Source of the DNA: Actinacidiphila acidipaludis
GTDB taxonomy: Bacteria; Actinomycetota; Actinomycetes; Streptomycetales; Streptomycetaceae
DNA: 64,000 bases
Assembly: GCF_019890725.1 (NCBI RefSeq)
Contig: NZ_JAINZZ010000044.1
Coordinates: forward strand, 1-64,000
Direction: 5' to 3'
Shown piece after piece: positions 57,156-64,000 of the stretch. A model generated the notes under the pieces. That model worked only from the letters and a program-made list of their open reading frames with translations, had not been told where the DNA came from and searched no databases. The translations under genes were made by a program, and so were the position numbers. The stretch's first letter is position 1. Every line of letters starts with the position of its first letter.

Positions 57156-59324
57156 ATGAGCGAGTCCACCACCATCCGCTGGGAGCAGGACGGCGACGGC
57201 ATCGTCACCCTCGTCCTCGACGACCCCAACCAGTCCGCCAACACGATGAACGCGGCCTTCGCCGACTCCCTCGACGCCGTCCTCGACCGGCTGGAGGCCG
57301 AGATCGAGCAGGTGCGCGGCATCATCGTCACCTCCGCCAAGAAGACCTTCTTCGCCGGCGGCGACCTGCGCGACCTGATCCGCGCCACCCCGGGCGACGC
57401 CGAGCGGGTCTACGCCGGCTCGCTGCGCATCAAGCGCCGCCTGCGCCGGCTGGAGACCCTCGGACGCCCGGTCGTCGCCGCCATCAACGGCGCCGCCCTG
57501 GGCGGCGGTTACGAGATCGCGCTGGCCTGCCACCACCGCGTCGCGCTCGACACCCCCGGCACCAAGATCGGCCTGCCCGAGGTGACCCTGGGCCTGCTGC
57601 CCGGCGGCGGTGGCGTGGTCCGCACCGTGCGGCTGCTCGGCATCACCGACGCCCTGCTCAAGGTGCTGCTGCAGGGCCGTCAGTACAGCGCCGACCGGGC
57701 CCTGGAGGCCGGTCTGATCCACGAGGTCGCACCCGACCGCGACGCGATGCTCGCCGCGGCCCGGGCGTTCATCGAGGCCCATCCCGAGGCCAAGCAGCCC
57801 TGGGACATGCCCGGTTACAAGATCCCCGGCGGCACCCCGAAGAACCCGGCCTTCGCCGCCAACCTGCCCGCCTTCCCGGCCAACCTCGCCAAGCAGCTCG
57901 CCGGCGCGCCCTACCCGGCGCCGCGCGACATCCTCGCCGCTGCCGTCGAGGGCTCGCAGGTCGACATCGACAACGCCGCCGTCATCGAGGCCCGCTACTT
58001 CACCGAACTGGCCTGCGGGCCGGTGTCGAAGAACATGATCCAGGCGTTCTTCTTCGACATGCAGGCCGTCAACTCCGGTGCCAGCCGCCCGAAGGACGTG
58101 CCGTTCCGCCAGGTCACCAAGGTCGCCGTGCTGGGCGCCGGGATGATGGGCGCCGGCATCGCCTACTCCTGCGCCCGGGCCGGCATCGACGTCGTCCTCA
58201 AGGACGTGTCCCCGGAGGCGGCAGAACGCGGCAAGGCGTACTCCGCCGGTCTGCTGGACAAGGCGCTCGCCAAGGGCCGCACCACGCCGGAGAAGCGCGA
58301 CGCGCTGCTCGCCCGGATCACCCCGACCGCCGACCCGGCCGACCTCGCCGGCTGCGACGCGGTCATCGAGGCGGTGTTCGAGGACGTGGCGCTCAAGCAC
58401 AAGGTCTTCCAGGAGATCCAGGACGTCGTGGCCCCGGACGCCCTGCTGTGCTCCAACACCTCCACGCTGCCCATCACCCTGCTCGCCGAGGGCGTGCGGC
58501 GGCAGGGCGACTTCATCGGCCTGCACTTCTTCTCACCGGTCGACCGCATGCCGCTGGTGGAGATCATCCGCGGCGAGCGCACCGGTGACGAGGCGCTGGC
58601 CCGCGCCTTCGACCTGGTCCGGCAGATCCGCAAGACCCCGATCGTGGTCAACGACTCGCGCGGCTTCTTCACCTCCCGGGTGATCGGCCACTTCATCAAC
58701 GAGGGCGTGGCGATGGTCGGGGAGGGGCTCGCCCCGGCCTCGATCGAGCAGGCCGCCGCGCAGGCCGGCTACCCGGCCAAGGTGCTTTCGCTGCTGGACG
58801 AGCTCACGCTCACCCTGCCGCGCAAGATCCGGCGCGAGACCCGCGCCGCGGTCGAGGCGGCCGGCGGCACGTGGCAGGAACACCCGGCCGACCAGGTCAT
58901 CGACCGCATGGTCGACGAGTTCGGCCGTCCCGGCCGCAGCGGCGGCGCCGGCTTCTACGACTACCAGGACGGCCGCAGGACCGGACTGTGGCCGGGGCTC
59001 GCGGAGCACTTCGCCAAGCCGGGCGCCCAGATCCCGTTCCGCGACATGCAGGAGCGGATGCTCTTCGCGGAGTCGCTGGACACCGTGCGGCTGCTGGAGG
59101 AAGGCGTGCTCGCCTCGGTCGCCGACGCCAACATCGGCTCGCTGCTGGGCATCGGCTTCCCCGGCTGGACGGGCGGCGTGCTGCAGTACATCAACGGGTA
59201 CGAGGGCGGCGTCGCCGGCTTCACCGCCCGGGCCCGGGAACTGGCGGCCGCCTACGGCGAGCGGTTCAACCCGCCCGCGCTGCTGGTGGAGAAGGCCGAG
59301 CGCGGCGAGCGGTTCACCGACTGA
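57156..59324 (+). CDS. Multifunctional 3-hydroxyacyl-CoA dehydrogenase / enoyl-CoA hydratase (FadB/FadJ-like)
   Basis: Beta-oxidation enzyme of 722 residues. The N-terminal crotonase domain (about 1-300) has KKTFFAGGDLRDLI and INGAALGGGYEIALACHHRVAL, with the catalytic Glu in LPEVTLGLLPGGGG. The NAD-binding Rossmann domain starts at KVAVLGAGMMGAGIAYSCARAGIDVVLKD (about 317) and the dehydrogenase catalytic His lies in FIGLHFFSPVDRMPLVEI. C-terminal domains (NDSRGFFTSRVIGHFINEG; GFPGWTGGVLQYINGYEGG) complete the alpha subunit. Together with the thiolase it supplies hydration, oxidation and thiolysis. The ATG at 57156 is preceded by CTGGAG. Confidence 0.96.
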   Translation: MSESTTIRWEQDGDGIVTLVLDDPNQSANTMNAAFADSLDAVLDRLEAEIEQVRGIIVTSAKKTFFAGGDLRDLIRATPGDAERVYAGSLRIKRRLRRLETLGRPVVAAINGAALGGGYEIALACHHRVALDTPGTKIGLPEVTLGLLPGGGGVVRTVRLLGITDALLKVLLQGRQYSADRALEAGLIHEVAPDRDAMLAAARAFIEAHPEAKQPWDMPGYKIPGGTPKNPAFAANLPAFPANLAKQLAGAPYPAPRDILAAAVEGSQVDIDNAAVIEARYFTELACGPVSKNMIQAFFFDMQAVNSGASRPKDVPFRQVTKVAVLGAGMMGAGIAYSCARAGIDVVLKDVSPEAAERGKAYSAGLLDKALAKGRTTPEKRDALLARITPTADPADLAGCDAVIEAVFEDVALKHKVFQEIQDVVAPDALLCSNTSTLPITLLAEGVRRQGDFIGLHFFSPVDRMPLVEIIRGERTGDEALARAFDLVRQIRKTPIVVNDSRGFFTSRVIGHFINEGVAMVGEGLAPASIEQAAAQAGYPAKVLSLLDELTLTLPRKIRRETRAAVEAAGGTWQEHPADQVIDRMVDEFGRPGRSGGAGFYDYQDGRRTGLWPGLAEHFAKPGAQIPFRDMQERMLFAESLDTVRLLEEGVLASVADANIGSLLGIGFPGWTGGVLQYINGYEGGVAGFTARARELAAAYGERFNPPALLVEKAERGERFTD

Positions 59325-59423
59325 CCCGAGCGGGCCCGCACCGCCCGCCTCCGCCCTCGACGCCCCGGCCGCTCGCCCCGGCGCCCGCACCTGACCGTCT
59401 TCACCGGCCCGGCGCCATGCTGA

Positions 59424-59465
59424 CCGGTGCCGGTGCCGGTGCCGGTGCCGGTGCCGGTGCCGGTC
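59424..59465 (+). repeat. CCGGTG hexanucleotide repeat
   Basis: CCGGTG is repeated six times (59424-59459) with a seventh partial copy, upstream of the M1 peptidase gene. If translated in the peptidase frame it would give PVPVPV; a start at 59532 leaves it untranslated. Confidence 0.9.
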
Positions 59466-59531
59466 CCGGACCAGGGGCCGGAGGGGTCGGGCGCGGGGGC
59501 GGCCGGCGGCGTGGCACGTACGCTGGCCCGC

Positions 59532-60968
59532 GTGCCTCTGCCTCCCCTCGTCCGCCGGTGGCCCCGAGCGGCCCGGCTCGCCCTGCTGCCGCTGCTGCTC
59601 ACCTGCTGCCTGTCCTGCACCGGCGGGGGCAGTGGCGGCGCGGACCCGTCCGTGGCGGGCGCGCCGGGCGCCGGCGACCGGCTCTTCCCCGAGGCCGGCA
59701 ACGGCGGCTACGACGTCACGCACTACGGCCTGGACCTGTCCTACGACCCCGCGTCCGGGCGGCTGTCCGGCTCCACGGCGGTGACGGCCACCGCCACCCA
59801 GCGGCTGGCCCGCTTCGATCTGGACCTCTCCGGCCTGACCGTCGCGTCCGTCGCGGTCGGCGGGCGGCCGGCCACGTTCTCCCGGGCCGGCGACGAACTC
59901 ACCGTGCGCCCCGCCCGGCCGCTCGCGCGCGGCGCCCGCTTCACCGCGACCGTGGCGTACGCGGGCGTGCCCGCCACGCTCACCGACCCCGACGGGTCCA
60001 AGGAGGGCTGGCTGCGCACCTCCGACGGGGCGGTGGCCCTCGGCGAGCCGGTCGGCGCCATGGCCTGGTTCCCTTGCGACAACCACCCCTCGGACAAGGC
60101 CGCCTTCGACCTGACGGTGTCGGTGCCGAACGGCCTCACCGCGGTGTCCAACGGCGAACTGGCGGCCACCACCCGGGCCGGCGGCCGCAGCGTCTTCCAC
60201 TGGCGGACCAGCCGGCCGATGGCGACCTACCTCGCCACCCTGGCCATCGGCCACTTCACGGTCTCCCGCTCGGCCACGCCCGGCGGACTGCCGCTCTACA
60301 CCGCCGTCGACCCGCGCTCCGACGACCCCGAGACGGCCGCCGCGCTGCGCCGGATCCCGGAGATCCTGGACTGGGAGAGCGGGCTGTTCGGCCCCTACCC
60401 GTTCGCGTCCTCGGGCGCGATCGTCGCCCACCTCCCCAGCGGGGAGGGCGGTTACGCCCTGGAGACCCAGAACCGGCCGTTCTTCCCCGGCGCCGACGGC
60501 CCGCCCGCGGCGCCGCTCAGCACGCTGGTGCACGAGATGTCCCACCAGTGGGTGGGCGACTCGGTGACCCCGCGGTCGTGGCAGGACATCTGGCTCAACG
60601 AGGGCTTCGCGACCTACACGGAGTGGCTGTGGGCGGCGCACGAGGGCGGCGACTCGCTCGACACCAGCGCGGCCGCGGCGTTCGGCGACTCCGCCGCCTG
60701 GGCGTTCCCGCCCGCCTCGCCGCCGACCGCGGCCGACGTGTTCGCCCCGCCCGTCTACCGCCGCGGCGCCCTGGTGCTCTACGAACTGCGGCGCACCCTC
60801 GGCGACAGCACCTTCTTCCGGCTGCTGCGCGCCTGGCCCGCCGAGCACCGCTACGGCAACGCGTCCACCGCCGACTTCACGGCCTTCTGCCACCGGTTCA
60901 CCGGCCGGGACCTGACGCCGCTCTTCCGTACCTGGCTCTACGGCACGTCCAAGCCCGCCCAGCTGTGA
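59532..60968 (+). CDS. M1-family metallopeptidase lipoprotein
   Basis: Secreted zinc aminopeptidase-like protein of 478 residues. The basic start and hydrophobic stretch (VRRWPRAARLALLPLLLTCCLSC) end in a lipobox-like LSC, so it is likely a membrane-anchored lipoprotein. The gluzincin motif HEMSHQW (two His ligands, catalytic Glu) and the third ligand in NEGFATYTEWLW are separated by 18 residues, as in M1 enzymes; GGYALETQN matches the GAMEN-like substrate motif loosely (GGYALE). The start is uncertain; GTG 59532 lies eight bases after a TACGCT -10-like hexamer, so the mRNA may be leaderless. Longer frames would translate a repeat tract. Confidence 0.88.
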   Translation: MPLPPLVRRWPRAARLALLPLLLTCCLSCTGGGSGGADPSVAGAPGAGDRLFPEAGNGGYDVTHYGLDLSYDPASGRLSGSTAVTATATQRLARFDLDLSGLTVASVAVGGRPATFSRAGDELTVRPARPLARGARFTATVAYAGVPATLTDPDGSKEGWLRTSDGAVALGEPVGAMAWFPCDNHPSDKAAFDLTVSVPNGLTAVSNGELAATTRAGGRSVFHWRTSRPMATYLATLAIGHFTVSRSATPGGLPLYTAVDPRSDDPETAAALRRIPEILDWESGLFGPYPFASSGAIVAHLPSGEGGYALETQNRPFFPGADGPPAAPLSTLVHEMSHQWVGDSVTPRSWQDIWLNEGFATYTEWLWAAHEGGDSLDTSAAAAFGDSAAWAFPPASPPTAADVFAPPVYRRGALVLYELRRTLGDSTFFRLLRAWPAEHRYGNASTADFTAFCHRFTGRDLTPLFRTWLYGTSKPAQL

Positions 60969-61050
60969 GAAGCCCCGGCGCGGCTGTCGGTGCCCGCGCC
61001 TACGCTGGGGGAACCGCTGCCGTCCGCGGGCGGGGTCTGCGGTGCAGGGG

Positions 61051-62127
61051 TCAGGCGGATGCCCGCAGCGGCGCGCCCACCTCGTGCATGTGGGACAGCG
61101 CCTGGCCGTAGGAGGCGAGCAGGCCCGTCTCCGTGTACGGGACGCCCAGCCGGACGCAGTGCGCCCGTACCAAGGGCTGGACCAGGCGCAGGTGCGGACG
61201 CGGCAGGCTCGGCATCAGGTGGTGCTCTATCTGGTAGTTGAGGCCGCCGAGCATGAAGTCCACGACCGGGTTGCCCCGGACGTTGCGCGAGGTGAGCACC
61301 TGCCGCCGCAGATGGCCCCAGCGCGCGCCCTCCTCGGGCATGGCCATCCCCTTGTGGTTCGGTGCGAACGCGCAGCCCAGGTGCAGCCCGAACAGCGCGT
61401 GGTGCAGCAGCGCGAACACCAGCGCCTGGGCGGGCGGAAGCGCGCACAGCAGCAGCGCCGCGTAGCCCACGGCGTGCGCCACCAGCAGGCCGCCCTCCAC
61501 CGTCCGGCCGCGTCCGGTGAGCCGCCGCAGGTCCTGGAAGCTCGCCACCTTCAGCGCCAGGCCCTCCAGCAGCAGCATCGGGAAGAACAGCCGTGCCTGG
61601 TGCCGCGTCAGCCAGCGGGCGAGGCCCTCGCGTTCGACGGCCTGAGCCCGCGTCCACACCAGTGCGCCGACCTCGACGTCCGGGTCCTTGCCCACGTGGT
61701 TGGGGTTGGCGTGGTGTCGGTTGTGCTTGTCCGTCCACCAGCCGGCACCCATGCCCAGCAGGAGGTTGCCGTGGACCAGGGCCAGCACCCGGTTGGCGCG
61801 GCGGCCGGCGGCGATCTGCTGGTGGCCCGCGTCGTGGCCGATGAAGCCGCTGCGGGCGGACAGGACCGCGGCGGGCAGCGCCAGGGCCAGCACCCACCAC
61901 GACCCCGACGCGCCGGCCAGCACCACCGCGGTCCACACCGCGGCCAGGGCCAGGGCGTTCACCGCGATCATCGCCGCGTACCAGCCGGTCCTGCGGCGCA
62001 GCAGCCCGGCGTCCCTGACCTGCCGCAGCAGCGGCGCGAACTCGCTGCCCGCGCCCTCCGGCCGCGCCGAACCCCGTGCGGAGGGCGGCGGGGAGGTGAC
62101 GGTCAGCGTGCTGCCGGCTGCGGGCAT
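61051..62127 (-). CDS. Membrane fatty acid desaturase
   Basis: Integral-membrane di-iron acyl desaturase, 358 residues, with four or more helices. The three histidine boxes are present: GHDAGHQQ, DKHNRHHANP and QIEHHLMP. FIGHDAGHQQIAAGRRANRVLALVHGNLL and TSRNVRGNPVVDFMLGGLNYQIEHH are typical of the front-end/linoleoyl-CoA desaturase group (the QxxHH third box), although no cytochrome b5 domain is fused. The ATG at 62127 follows AGGAG. It is convergent with the M1 peptidase gene. Confidence 0.93.
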   Translation of the reverse strand: MPAAGSTLTVTSPPPSARGSARPEGAGSEFAPLLRQVRDAGLLRRRTGWYAAMIAVNALALAAVWTAVVLAGASGSWWVLALALPAAVLSARSGFIGHDAGHQQIAAGRRANRVLALVHGNLLLGMGAGWWTDKHNRHHANPNHVGKDPDVEVGALVWTRAQAVEREGLARWLTRHQARLFFPMLLLEGLALKVASFQDLRRLTGRGRTVEGGLLVAHAVGYAALLLCALPPAQALVFALLHHALFGLHLGCAFAPNHKGMAMPEEGARWGHLRRQVLTSRNVRGNPVVDFMLGGLNYQIEHHLMPSLPRPHLRLVQPLVRAHCVRLGVPYTETGLLASYGQALSHMHEVGAPLRASA

Positions 62128-62301
62128 GAGGGAACTCCTGGAGGGCTTCGGGGATGCGGACGACGCTCGTCGCGGCCTTGCCCGGCCGCACCCCCGACGC
62201 TACGAACCGCCGCCCCGCCCGGGCCATGACGCCATCACCCGGCCGGTACGGGGGCCCGCCGCCGGAAAACCGGGGGAAATCCCCACCCGGTCCTTGCCAC
62301 G

Positions 62302-62817
62302 ATGGGCCGTGTGACGATCGACCACGTGCGGGCCGCGGGCTGGACCGCGACCGCCCACCCCGTGTCCGGCCCGGACTCCGCCGCGCTGCTGCGCGCCTAC
62401 TACATCGAACTGATCGAGCGGTACTACGGCCGCCCGACCGACGAGGAGGAACTCGCCGCCGTCCTCGCCGAGGAGCCCAGCGACGACCTCACGCCGCCCA
62501 CCGGGCAGTTCTTCGTCGCCCGGCGCGACGGCACCGCCGCCGGATGCGTCGGCCTCCGGGTGCTGGACGCCACGACCGCCGAGCTCACGCGCATGTACGT
62601 CGCGCCGCCGGCCCGCGGCCAGGGCGTGGCCGCCCTGCTGATCGCGGCCGCCGAGCACGCCGCACGCGAGACGTTCGGCGCGGCCCGGATGCGCCTGGAC
62701 ACCCGCAAGGACCTCGTCGAGGCCCGCGCCCTGTACGCCCGGCACGGTTACGCCGAGATCGAGGCGTACAACGACAGCCCCTACGCCGACCACTGGTTCG
62801 AGAAGGCGCTCGGCTGA
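62302..62817 (+). CDS. GNAT-family N-acetyltransferase
   Basis: Acetyl-CoA-dependent acetyltransferase of 171 residues. Motif A, binding the pyrophosphate of acetyl-CoA, is ELTRMYVAPPARGQGVAALLIAAAEHAA (RGQGVA), and the C-terminal motif B reads LDTRKDLVEARALYARHGYAEIEAYN. The substrate is unknown. ATG 62302 is used; GTG 62311 is a close alternative, and no Shine-Dalgarno sequence is evident for either. Confidence 0.9.
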   Translation: MGRVTIDHVRAAGWTATAHPVSGPDSAALLRAYYIELIERYYGRPTDEEELAAVLAEEPSDDLTPPTGQFFVARRDGTAAGCVGLRVLDATTAELTRMYVAPPARGQGVAALLIAAAEHAARETFGAARMRLDTRKDLVEARALYARHGYAEIEAYNDSPYADHWFEKALG

Positions 62818-62932
62818 CCTGCCCGCCGTCTCCCGTCCGGGGCCGCCCCGGGCTCCGGGCCCGGCGCGTTCCGCCCGCCGCCGCTGCGCCGCGCGCCCCG
62901 GGCGGTCACGGAAATCCGCCGCCCGGGCCGTC

Positions 62933-62938
62933 TACGAT
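62933..62938 (+). promoter_or_regulatory. -10 element of leaderless tex promoter
   Basis: TACGAT seven bases before the ATG at 62946 places the transcription start at or next to the start codon. No good -35 hexamer is evident. Confidence 0.5.
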
Positions 62939-62945
62939 GCTGGGC

Positions 62946-64000
62946 ATGCAAGCGGCAGCGGATCTGAGGAGCGGAACCATCAGCGGCAACGTTTCGGTCG
63001 AAGCCAGGATCGCCGGGGAGCTCGGCGTACGCGAGGGGCAGGTGCGGGCAGCCGTCGACCTGCTCGACGGCGGGGCGACCGTGCCGTTCATCGCCCGCTA
63101 CCGCAAGGAGGCCACCGGCACCCTGGACGACGAGCAGCTGCGCACCCTCGAGGAGCGGCTGCGCTACCTGCGGGAGCTGGACGAGCGGCGCGCCGCCGTC
63201 CTGGAGTCCATCGAGTCCCAGGGCAAGCTCGACGACGAGCTCCGGGCGCAGATCATGGCGGCCGACTCCAAGGCCCGCCTGGAGGACATCTACCTGCCCT
63301 ACAAGCCCAAGCGGCGCACCAAGGCGCAGATCGCGCGGGAGGCGGGCCTCGAACCGCTCGCGGACGCGCTGCTCGCCGACCCGGGCCTGGACCCGCAGGC
63401 CGAGGCGGCGCCGTACGTCGACGCGGACAAGGGCGTCGAGGACGCGGCGGCCGCCCTGGACGGCGCACGGGCGATCCTGGCCGAGCGCTTCTCCGAGGAC
63501 GCCGACCTCGTCGGCGAACTGCGGACCCGGATGTGGAACCGGGGCCGGCTGATCGCCAGGGTGCGGGAGGGCAAGGAGGAGAGCGGCGCGAAGTTCGCCG
63601 ACTACTTCGACTTCACCGAGCCCTTCACCAAGCTGCCCTCGCACCGCGTCCTGGCCATGCTGCGTGGCGAGAAGGAGGAGGTGCTCGACCTCACGCTCGA
63701 ACCCGAGGAGCCGGCCGAGGGCCCGAGCAGCTACGAGCGCCGTATCGCCCAGCACTTCGGCATCGCCTCCTCCGGCGAGCCCGGCCGGCCGGGTGAGCGC
63801 TGGCTGGCCGACACCGTCCGGTGGGCCTGGCGCACCCGGCTGCTGGTCCGGCTCGGCATCGACCTGCGCGTGCAGCTCCGCCAGAACGCCGAGGACGAGG
63901 CGGTGCGGGTGTTCGCCATCAACCTGCGCGACCTGCTGCTCGCCGCGCCCGCCGGCACCCGCGCCACCATGGGCCTGGACCCGGGTCTGCGCACCGGCGT
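62946..64000 (+). CDS. tex: Tex-like RNA-binding transcription accessory protein (3' end outside window)
   Basis: The first 351 codons of Tex, an S1-domain nucleic-acid-binding protein of about 780-800 residues that affects transcription. SVEARIAGELGVREGQVRAAVDLLDGGATVPFIARYRKEATGTLDDEQLRTLEERL is the conserved N-terminal HTH part; YLPYKPKRRTKAQIAREAGLEPLAD and KFADYFDFTEPFTKLPSHRVLAMLRGEKEEVLDL follow. The YqgF-like nuclease domain begins at TMGLDPGLRTGV at the window end. ATG 62946 lies seven bases after TACGAT (62933-62938), indicating a leaderless transcript. No stop codon is reached in the window. Confidence 0.95.
   Translation, partial: MQAAADLRSGTISGNVSVEARIAGELGVREGQVRAAVDLLDGGATVPFIARYRKEATGTLDDEQLRTLEERLRYLRELDERRAAVLESIESQGKLDDELRAQIMAADSKARLEDIYLPYKPKRRTKAQIAREAGLEPLADALLADPGLDPQAEAAPYVDADKGVEDAAAALDGARAILAERFSEDADLVGELRTRMWNRGRLIARVREGKEESGAKFADYFDFTEPFTKLPSHRVLAMLRGEKEEVLDLTLEPEEPAEGPSSYERRIAQHFGIASSGEPGRPGERWLADTVRWAWRTRLLVRLGIDLRVQLRQNAEDEAVRVFAINLRDLLLAAPAGTRATMGLDPGLRTG

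Overview
The window is high-GC (roughly 70-75 %) actinobacterial DNA, and codon use, gene families and gene pairs point to a Streptomyces-type chromosome (Streptomycetaceae). It is densely coded with about 50 genes, several translationally coupled pairs (ATGA/GTGA overlaps) and several leaderless-looking starts. I see no insertion sequence, prophage, CRISPR array, tRNA or rRNA gene, and no biosynthetic gene cluster, although a phosphopantetheinyl transferase is present.

Region 1 (1-3.2 kb): the 5' part of a rho gene (cut by the window start) with a long C-rich leader, and divergent from it a metallophosphoesterase/4'-phosphopantetheinyl transferase pair. Region 2 (3.2-17.8 kb) is carbohydrate-centred: a LacI repressor, a very large secreted GH16+GH2-like enzyme with two discoidin/F5-8C modules, a GH29 alpha-L-fucosidase, a ROK regulator, a proline iminopeptidase, an aldehyde dehydrogenase joined to a complete sugar ABC importer (binding protein plus two permeases, no ATPase), and a GH6 cellulase behind exact CebR-type boxes. 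The same 14-bp palindrome lies in front of lacI and between the GH16/GH2 and fucosidase genes, so these look like one regulon.

Region 3 (18-30 kb): YceI/MarR divergent pair, an ECF-like sigma factor, a membrane protein overlapping a PfkB kinase, a DUF6227-like protein, an AraC regulator coupled to a tiny zinc ribbon, a TetR gene divergent from two small membrane proteins, glyA behind a ZTP (pfl) riboswitch, a 3-hydroxyisobutyryl-CoA hydrolase-like protein and a methyltransferase. Region 4 (30-39.5 kb): LacI regulator, secreted GH30-CBM13 enzyme, flippase-like membrane protein, secreted CBM13-GH18 chitinase, a two-component system and two small exported proteins. The GH30 and GH18 genes share both a promoter (43 of 57 bases identical without gaps) and near-identical CBM13 modules.

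Region 5 (39.5-50 kb): DNA polymerase I-like protein, thioredoxin, a citrate synthase with a fused N-terminal HTH divergent from a second citrate synthase across an AT-rich TCAA-repeat region, quinone oxidoreductase, HtpX-PspAB, F420-type nitroreductase, DHA2 drug exporter and a SnoaL-like protein. Region 6 (50-64 kb): a TPR-like XRE regulator, a hypothetical protein, an APC amino-acid permease, a fatty-acid/branched-lipid operon (AMACR-type CoA transferase/racemase, thiolase, FadB-like multifunctional enzyme), an M1 lipoprotein peptidase, a fatty acid desaturase, a GNAT acetyltransferase and the 5' part of tex (cut by the window end).

Most noteworthy: the HTH-citrate synthase fusion with its candidate operator, the shared GH30/GH18 promoter and lectin module, the GH16-GH2 chimera, the ZTP riboswitch, a hairpin that covers the Shine-Dalgarno of the response regulator, and a leaderless AMACR promoter bearing a KstR-like box. 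All functions are inferred from sequence reading alone; no database search was possible.
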